A stretch of 64,000 nucleotides of DNA, from contig NZ_JAGYPG010000001.1 in the NCBI RefSeq assembly GCF_018343625.1, forward strand, positions 1,126,502 through 1,190,501, written 5' to 3'. A model generated the notes under the pieces. The model ran no database searches and was not told the DNA's origin. It saw only the letters and a program-made list of their open reading frames with translations. The stretch comes from Lederbergia citri (GTDB lineage: Bacteria; Bacillota; Bacilli; Bacillales; Bacillaceae_C). Shown here one piece after another: positions 63,625-64,000 of this stretch. The first letter of the stretch is position 1. Each line of letters opens with the position of its first letter. Made by a program: the position numbers and the translations under genes.

Positions 63625-64000
63625 TAAGTCCATTTCTGTAAAAACTGTTTTGTTCTAATACGTCCTTTTTCGATAAGGGCGTGTTTTTTTTCTTCAGATA
63701 TTGAAAATTCAGATGAAAAGTTTTCATCAAGCGGGATAAAAATAATATCCTTTTCATGCTTACGAGATATATACCTAGCATCATGTGCATCTTTCATAGT
63801 ACTAAAAAGTGCTTCAAATAATGATAATCCATTTCTTATTACTCTTTTCGGCTGCTCCTCCATATTGTAGCTAAGCTTTATCCCCAATACCGGACGCGGC
63901 CGTTGTTTGTTTTCATCTTCAAATAACCATAAAGGAAAATTACTGAGAAGTCCCCCATCAACTATAATATTTTCTCCTGAAAGAGAGCGTAATTTTATTG
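63621..64000 (-). CDS. yqhO: Patatin-like phospholipase YqhO, partial
   Basis: The C-terminal part only; the frame stays open past the window end. It contains ENIIVDGGLLSNFPLWLF with the catalytic Asp-Gly-Gly of the Ser-Asp dyad, followed by RPRPVLGIKLSYN. The nucleophile serine would lie outside the window. It is convergent with yqhP. Confidence 0.85.
   Translation of the reverse strand, partial: IKLRSLSGENIIVDGGLLSNFPLWLFEDENKQRPRPVLGIKLSYNMEEQPKRVIRNGLSLFEALFSTMKDAHDARYISRKHEKDIIFIPLDENFSSEFSISEEKKHALIEKGRIRTKQFLQKWTY

Noticed and set aside
1-64000. Prophage or integrated plasmid
   Set aside because: No integrase, phage structural or replication genes are seen; the only mobile element is the single IS3-family copy, and gene order is that of the Bacillus core.

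Overview
This window is a chromosomal segment of a low-GC, endospore-forming Bacillaceae species. The evidence is a spo0A gene, spoIVB, a complete spoIIIAA-AH operon, a LexA-type SOS box, a T-box leader, and gene order that closely follows the Bacillus subtilis spo0A/yqj/yqh region. An OLE RNA locus with its partner gene oapA sits between ispA and dxs. OLE is restricted to some Firmicutes, many of them extremophilic or stress-tolerant, so the genus cannot be named more closely from sequence alone. There are no rRNA or tRNA genes and no CRISPR array.

Layout. Positions 1-4100 hold a deletion scar joining the start of scoA to the end of scoB, the xpaC-yaaN pair, a small lipoprotein gene, HMG-CoA lyase and a 51-nt tandem hairpin repeat array. 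Positions 4100-8700 carry two small Fe-S-type proteins, an SOS-controlled Y-family polymerase operon (yolD-like, polYB) and yqjP-yqjQ. Positions 8795-18150 hold a proline T-box with proI, then namA, rnz, zwf, yueI, polYA, and a divergent glycosyltransferase/phosphoesterase pair. Positions 18400-22270 are the methylmalonyl-CoA epimerase, acyl-CoA carboxyltransferase, peptidase and CheW operon, with the 30-residue prli42 gene opposite it. An IS3-family insertion sequence (22370-24052) has landed in the loop of the prli42 terminator. Positions 24076-30113 carry an L,D-transpeptidase, bacilliredoxin and mutA-mutB-meaB. Positions 30749-36734 are the branched-chain amino acid operon bcd-lpdV-bkdAA-bkdAB-bkdB, without ptb, buk or bkdR. 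From 37000 to the end lie yqiK, spo0A, spoIVB, recN, argR, tlyA, dxs, oapA, OLE RNA, ispA, xseB-xseA, folD, nusB, yqhY, accC-accB, spoIIIAH-AA, efp, yqhT, aroQ, yqhR, yqhQ, yqhP and a partial patatin gene.

Metabolic logic. bcd and the bkd complex turn branched-chain amino acids into acyl-CoAs. HMG-CoA lyase finishes leucine-type breakdown. The carboxyltransferase, epimerase, mutAB and meaB form the propionyl-CoA to succinyl-CoA route. The missing phosphotransbutyrylase and butyrate kinase genes suggest the acyl-CoAs are kept for lipid synthesis or oxidation rather than excreted as acids.

A recurrent structural theme is a family of about ten dispersed, palindromic, 75-220 nt intergenic repeats. 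Several copies sit inside operons or leader regions: in the spoIIIA operon, between the SOS promoter and polYB, between the T-box and proI, and between tlyA and argR. Other points of note are an apparent ATT start codon for spoIIIAD, divergent promoters sharing one -35 element upstream of bcd, and a methylmalonyl-CoA mutase small subunit with no cobalamin-type domain.
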